Origin: an uncultured Ignavibacteriales bacterium
GTDB taxonomy: Bacteria; Bacteroidota; Ignavibacteria; Ignavibacteriales; Ignavibacteriaceae
Reading direction: 5' to 3'
DNA length: 6,492 bases
Assembly: GCA_903915485.1 (NCBI GenBank)
Contig: CAIWTC010000030.1
Coordinates: 1-6,492, forward strand
Of the stretch, positions 4,801 through 6,492 are shown one piece after another. The first letter of the stretch is position 1; every line of letters starts with the position of its first letter. A program made the translations under genes and the position numbers. The notes beneath the pieces are model-generated. The model searched no databases and was not told the origin of the DNA. It worked only from the letters and a program-made list of their open reading frames with translations.

Positions 4801-6492
4801 ACTTCAGTTACAGGCGCGTATGACATGGGTTCATCAGCGGGTACATATAAGCTAAGAGCTTATCAGCCCGGTTATACAACTGATGAAGTTACCCTAAGTA
4901 TAAGTCTCGGGCAGACTTTAACCGGGATTGATTTTAAGATTTCTCCAAACTTTGCATTGTTTACAGGTAAAGTTAAAGATGATTCAGATAATCTTCTTTC
5001 AAATGTACTTATTTCGCTTAGTGCCCCTAACTCAGGAGGTACAGTTCAATCAGTTACTGACGGTTCATTCTCAATCACACAATTGATTGGAAATACTTTT
5101 GTTCTTACAGCCAAGAAAAGCGGATATTCTGAATATATAGATAATGCCTACAAAATAAGTGATGGCGAGACTAAGAGTCTTAATATAGCACTTGTAAAAT
5201 TAGTAGGTTCGATTTCAGGAACAGTAAAGGATGCAGGAAACAATTTAATTTCAGGTGCATCAGTTTATGCTCTTGACACGACATCAAAAACAACTTATTC
5301 TACTATAACTGATGCAGTTGGAATATATAAATTTAGCAGTTTGGCATTGGGTACATATTCTGTTTCGACAGTTAAGGAAAACTATTCGTCTTCTTATGTT
5401 GAAACCGTTACACTGGCCCTTGGTTCGCAGACTAAAACGGTATCTATATCGGACTTAGTGAAGAACACAGGCACAATATCAGGAAAGTTAACTGATTATA
5501 AAAATAACCCAATATCTTCTGCATCTATTTCAGTAAGAGGTTCAAAAGGTTCCGGAAGTACACTCACAGATATTAACGGTAACTTTACTATCCTTGATAT
5601 GTTTAACGACAGTTACCTGGTTACCGGGCAGAAAAAAGGTTTTGTTACTGATTCCACAATTATGACCACGAACACAGCAGGCGTATTAAAACTTAATGTC
5701 AGCAATGTCAAAATTAGCGGAACAGTAGTTAATCAGGCAGGCAGCCCTTTAGGTTTTGCAGTTACTGTGAAAGCAGTCAGCGGGCAGACAACACTTACAA
5801 CAACAAGTGGTTTGGACGGAAGTTTTTCGTTCGATAACGGAAGTCAGGGTGCTGCTTATAATGTTTTCTCCGAATTATTTAAGGATGGTTACACAAACGA
5901 TGATAGTTCATTCACTGTTCCATCCAGCGCAACTTTGTTCTCCGGAATAAAAATAGTTGTGGTCGTATCGAAATCATCGATATCAGGAAAAGTTACAGAA
6001 ACATCATCAGGTGCGGGTATTGCAGCAGTTTCAGTTAATCTGAAAAATACTTCAACCAATACAGAAGTAACTGCTCTATCAAACTCAGACGGAAGTTATT
6101 CTGCCGGTTATTTAATGAACGGCAACTATACTATTACTCCTTCAAAGTCCGGGTATGTTTTTAGCCCCGCTTCTGCATCTTCGACAGTTGCAATTGAGGG
6201 AAGCAATTCGGTGTCCTTTACCGGCGATAAAAAAGTTGGTACGGTAATTGTGAATACAACAGATGCAGTCTCGGCTGCTGTTATGGATTCTGTATCGTTG
6301 AACTTGGTAAGCAAGGACAGTAAGTATTCCTTTACTGGATTAACCGCTTCCGGGACTTATACGTTCAAAGATGTACCTAATGGAGATTATGTTCTTCAGG
6401 CAAGCAAGAATTTATATTCTTCACTGAATACCCCTGTGGATATTACTGTGACCACGGGTTCTTCCGCAACTAAGAATCTTTCGCTCAAGAAA
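1768..6492 (+). CDS. Giant secreted protein with Ig-like and tandem carboxypeptidase regulatory-like domains (3' end outside window)
   Basis: The frame from ATG 1768 is open to the last base: 1575 codons, no stop, so the protein is larger still. Residues 1-21 are a signal peptide. Residues 22-144 form a beta-rich region of unknown family. Residues 145-271 and 272-373 look like two Ig/fibronectin-III-type domains, each with the F-x-W strand (FKW at 164-166, FQW at 292-294). Residues 374-463 are a further beta-rich domain. From residue 464 onward come 13 consecutive modules of 80-92 residues with the carboxypeptidase regulatory-like (transthyretin-like) pattern. The visible part contains a single Cys (residue 68) and very few His, and is rich in Ser, Thr, Gly and Val. 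No protease, glycosidase or other enzyme motif was seen, so a structural or adhesive surface role is the best inference. It may be a T9SS client, but the C-terminus that would show a sorting domain is missing. It appears to be the first gene of its unit, with its own promoter region and ribosome binding site. Confidence 0.9.
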   Translation, partial: MKKILRFLLFGLFIFSSGIYAQTPSQIIPLQPAKGFVGTNSTPTYKLFFSPDSSIYLDFSGAFIPSGCFLRVGTSSGNYSSQLQLPGGVNLTKFIPKASLSLGTNRYYATVTNSLYKNLSGIQADAKSNSTVLYSNEIQFVVESPDAPIPTDPKGATTASTPVFKWNVISGVPAYWIIVSSTPFSLKTSAKGDVSVQGANIVWDYLTTDNFATYGQISPNSPFTKSAIPLFPGNTYYYTILNLYDANDVTFASTVFGGITSFTYTSEVTITAPNPVSPEEGQVFAAVNNIRFQWDPVPLANSYSVYLYNRVSKFQGNDQEIDLPVWNGTTTNTVIDFPARQNLLRGKYIWFVVPNSSTGAGNQSVKKSFNYNVTMSPFKVSLYDANDNTRSLINYTVLVNSSTGGYSPSVPYIVSNSSSMQDSLPSDNYQFSVKKTGFFDTSYSITLSGTSPNTLNVYIRQFPATVTGKILDKSVGGVAVQNANVQFTNITTNTVSTTTSNSAGEFTLGLPQASYRIIVSKPGYLSPSAVTVTVDQSQVIVSNPFILVLDKATLYGNVVNDNSEPVQLAVVKATKGTVVQEQTTNGNGNYSFQLSSGAWVIEATKSGFISPNPQTVNLVQGDNLQNQNVILIPRANQLTGTVYKIISNGSATSQAPFAGASVTATPTSGQATTVVTSSNGQYSFSLRTGSYTISTVSQGYTANKSSQVTLGVGQTLAGMDFTLTPNPSSVSGIITETDGALLSDALISNGTVSTSSLPTGSFQLSLPSGSHTLTVTKPGYITPETVSVTLVPGQALSGINFILDPNAASISGSVSSIGNSVAGATVTAVKGSTKTTALTDASGNFNLSVQPGSWTIAATKQGFLGSSSETFYIGAGQTSANHNYSITPNTGVIKGVVATGGSPLTGATAIVKDINNNAISFSTSTDVKGEFSLTVPAEASYSLSISLTGYTSYSNSPIAVTKAGEVKSVNAPLNPVPASITGFVFDNQKTGLSQVKVYLINSSSQVIDSTTTSVTGAYDMGSSAGTYKLRAYQPGYTTDEVTLSISLGQTLTGIDFKISPNFALFTGKVKDDSDNLLSNVLISLSAPNSGGTVQSVTDGSFSITQLIGNTFVLTAKKSGYSEYIDNAYKISDGETKSLNIALVKLVGSISGTVKDAGNNLISGASVYALDTTSKTTYSTITDAVGIYKFSSLALGTYSVSTVKENYSSSYVETVTLALGSQTKTVSISDLVKNTGTISGKLTDYKNNPISSASISVRGSKGSGSTLTDINGNFTILDMFNDSYLVTGQKKGFVTDSTIMTTNTAGVLKLNVSNVKISGTVVNQAGSPLGFAVTVKAVSGQTTLTTTSGLDGSFSFDNGSQGAAYNVFSELFKDGYTNDDSSFTVPSSATLFSGIKIVVVVSKSSISGKVTETSSGAGIAAVSVNLKNTSTNTEVTALSNSDGSYSAGYLMNGNYTITPSKSGYVFSPASASSTVAIEGSNSVSFTGDKKVGTVIVNTTDAVSAAVMDSVSLNLVSKDSKYSFTGLTASGTYTFKDVPNGDYVLQASKNLYSSLNTPVDITVTTGSSATKNLSLKK
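2200..2886 (+). other. Two Ig/fibronectin-III-like domains of the giant protein
   Basis: Both domains follow the same plan: a Pro-rich entry (PDAPIPTDPKG; APNPVSPEEGQVF), an F-x-W strand, a Val/Pro/Gly turn, a Tyr-containing strand (AYWIIVSS; SYSVYLYN), a variable middle, and a late aromatic strand (NTYYYTILNLYDAN; GKYIWFVVPNSS). This is the usual FxW...Y pattern of FN3/Ig-like domains in secreted Bacteroidota proteins, where they act as spacers or binding modules. The assignment is by pattern only, so the exact family could differ. Confidence 0.6.
3157..6492 (+). repeat. Tandem array of 13 carboxypeptidase regulatory-like modules
   Basis: Approximate units by base: 3157-3420, 3421-3669, 3670-3945, 3946-4185, 4186-4434, 4435-4698, 4699-4950, 4951-5202, 5203-5466, 5467-5706, 5707-5973, 5974-6234 and 6235 to the window end. 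Each opens with a G-x-(V/I/L) strand (TGKI, YGNV, TGTV, SGII, SGSV, KGVV, TGFV, TGKV, SGTV, SGKL, SGTV, SGKV, VGTV). Most then have a GA-x-V-like strand, a Thr-rich turn, a GxF/Y strand and a K-x-G-Y/F motif (KPGY, KSGF, SQGY, KPGY, KQGF, LTGY, QPGY, KSGY, KENY, KKGF, KDGY, KSGY, KNLY). Units 3, 4, 5 and 7 end in a shared GQ(T/A)...PN element. This is the signature of the transthyretin-like/CarboxypepD_reg fold. Units are clearly homologous as protein but well diverged as DNA. The thirteenth is the least typical. Confidence 0.85.

Noticed and set aside
4623..4826. 67-codon open frame on the - strand
   Set aside because: It is antisense to repeat units 6-7 of the giant protein, an artefact of the Thr/Ser/Val-rich codons of the sense gene.
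6126..6314. 62-codon open frame on the - strand
   Set aside because: It is antisense to repeat units 12-13 of the giant protein, with no supporting start signal or recognisable content.
3157..6492. The tandem modules as Cna_B-type domains with intramolecular Lys-Asn isopeptide bonds
   Set aside because: The required Lys, Glu and Asn are not consistently placed: several units lack a Lys in the first strand. The K-x-G-Y/F and G-x-V pattern fits the regulatory-like family better.
3157..6492. CRISPR or DNA-level satellite array
   Set aside because: The periodicity is in the protein only. The units differ in length and are strongly diverged at the DNA level, with no exact repeats or spacers.

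Overview
The window looks like ordinary chromosome from a free-living member of the Bacteroidota/Ignavibacteria group. The main clue is the C-terminal domain of the first gene. It carries the motif NYPNPFNPSTKI and ends in a short Lys-rich tail, which is typical of type IX secretion system (T9SS) type A sorting domains and, in this exact wording, is especially common in Ignavibacteria-like lineages. The DNA is AT-rich, strong Shine-Dalgarno sequences are scarce, and no phage, plasmid, insertion-sequence, tRNA, rRNA or CRISPR signals were seen.

Layout. Bases 1-585 hold the 3' end of a gene for a secreted or surface protein (+ strand) ending in the T9SS sorting domain. A strong intrinsic terminator follows at 614-648, then a short AT-rich spacer with a degenerate 7-bp tandem repeat. 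A complete beta-class carbonic anhydrase gene (761-1360, - strand) converges on that terminator. A gene-free, AT-rich stretch of about 400 bp (1361-1767) separates the carbonic anhydrase from a divergent, very long gene and must hold the promoters of both.

The long gene starts at 1768 and is open through the last base, giving 1575 codons without a stop; its end lies beyond the window. Its product has a signal peptide, an N-terminal region of Ig/fibronectin-III-like beta domains, and then at least 13 consecutive modules of 80-92 residues resembling the carboxypeptidase regulatory-like (transthyretin-like) fold. No catalytic domain is visible. The visible part has one cysteine and is rich in Ser, Thr, Gly and Val, as expected of a long extracellular beta-sandwich fibre or adhesin.

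How they work together. The three genes do not form an operon or an obvious pathway. The carbonic anhydrase is a cytoplasmic housekeeping enzyme. The two flanking genes both encode exported proteins, and the first is clearly a T9SS client. Whether the long protein is also one depends on its unseen C-terminus. I found no defence system, biosynthetic cluster or other clearly new system. The giant tandem-domain protein is the feature most worth following up.
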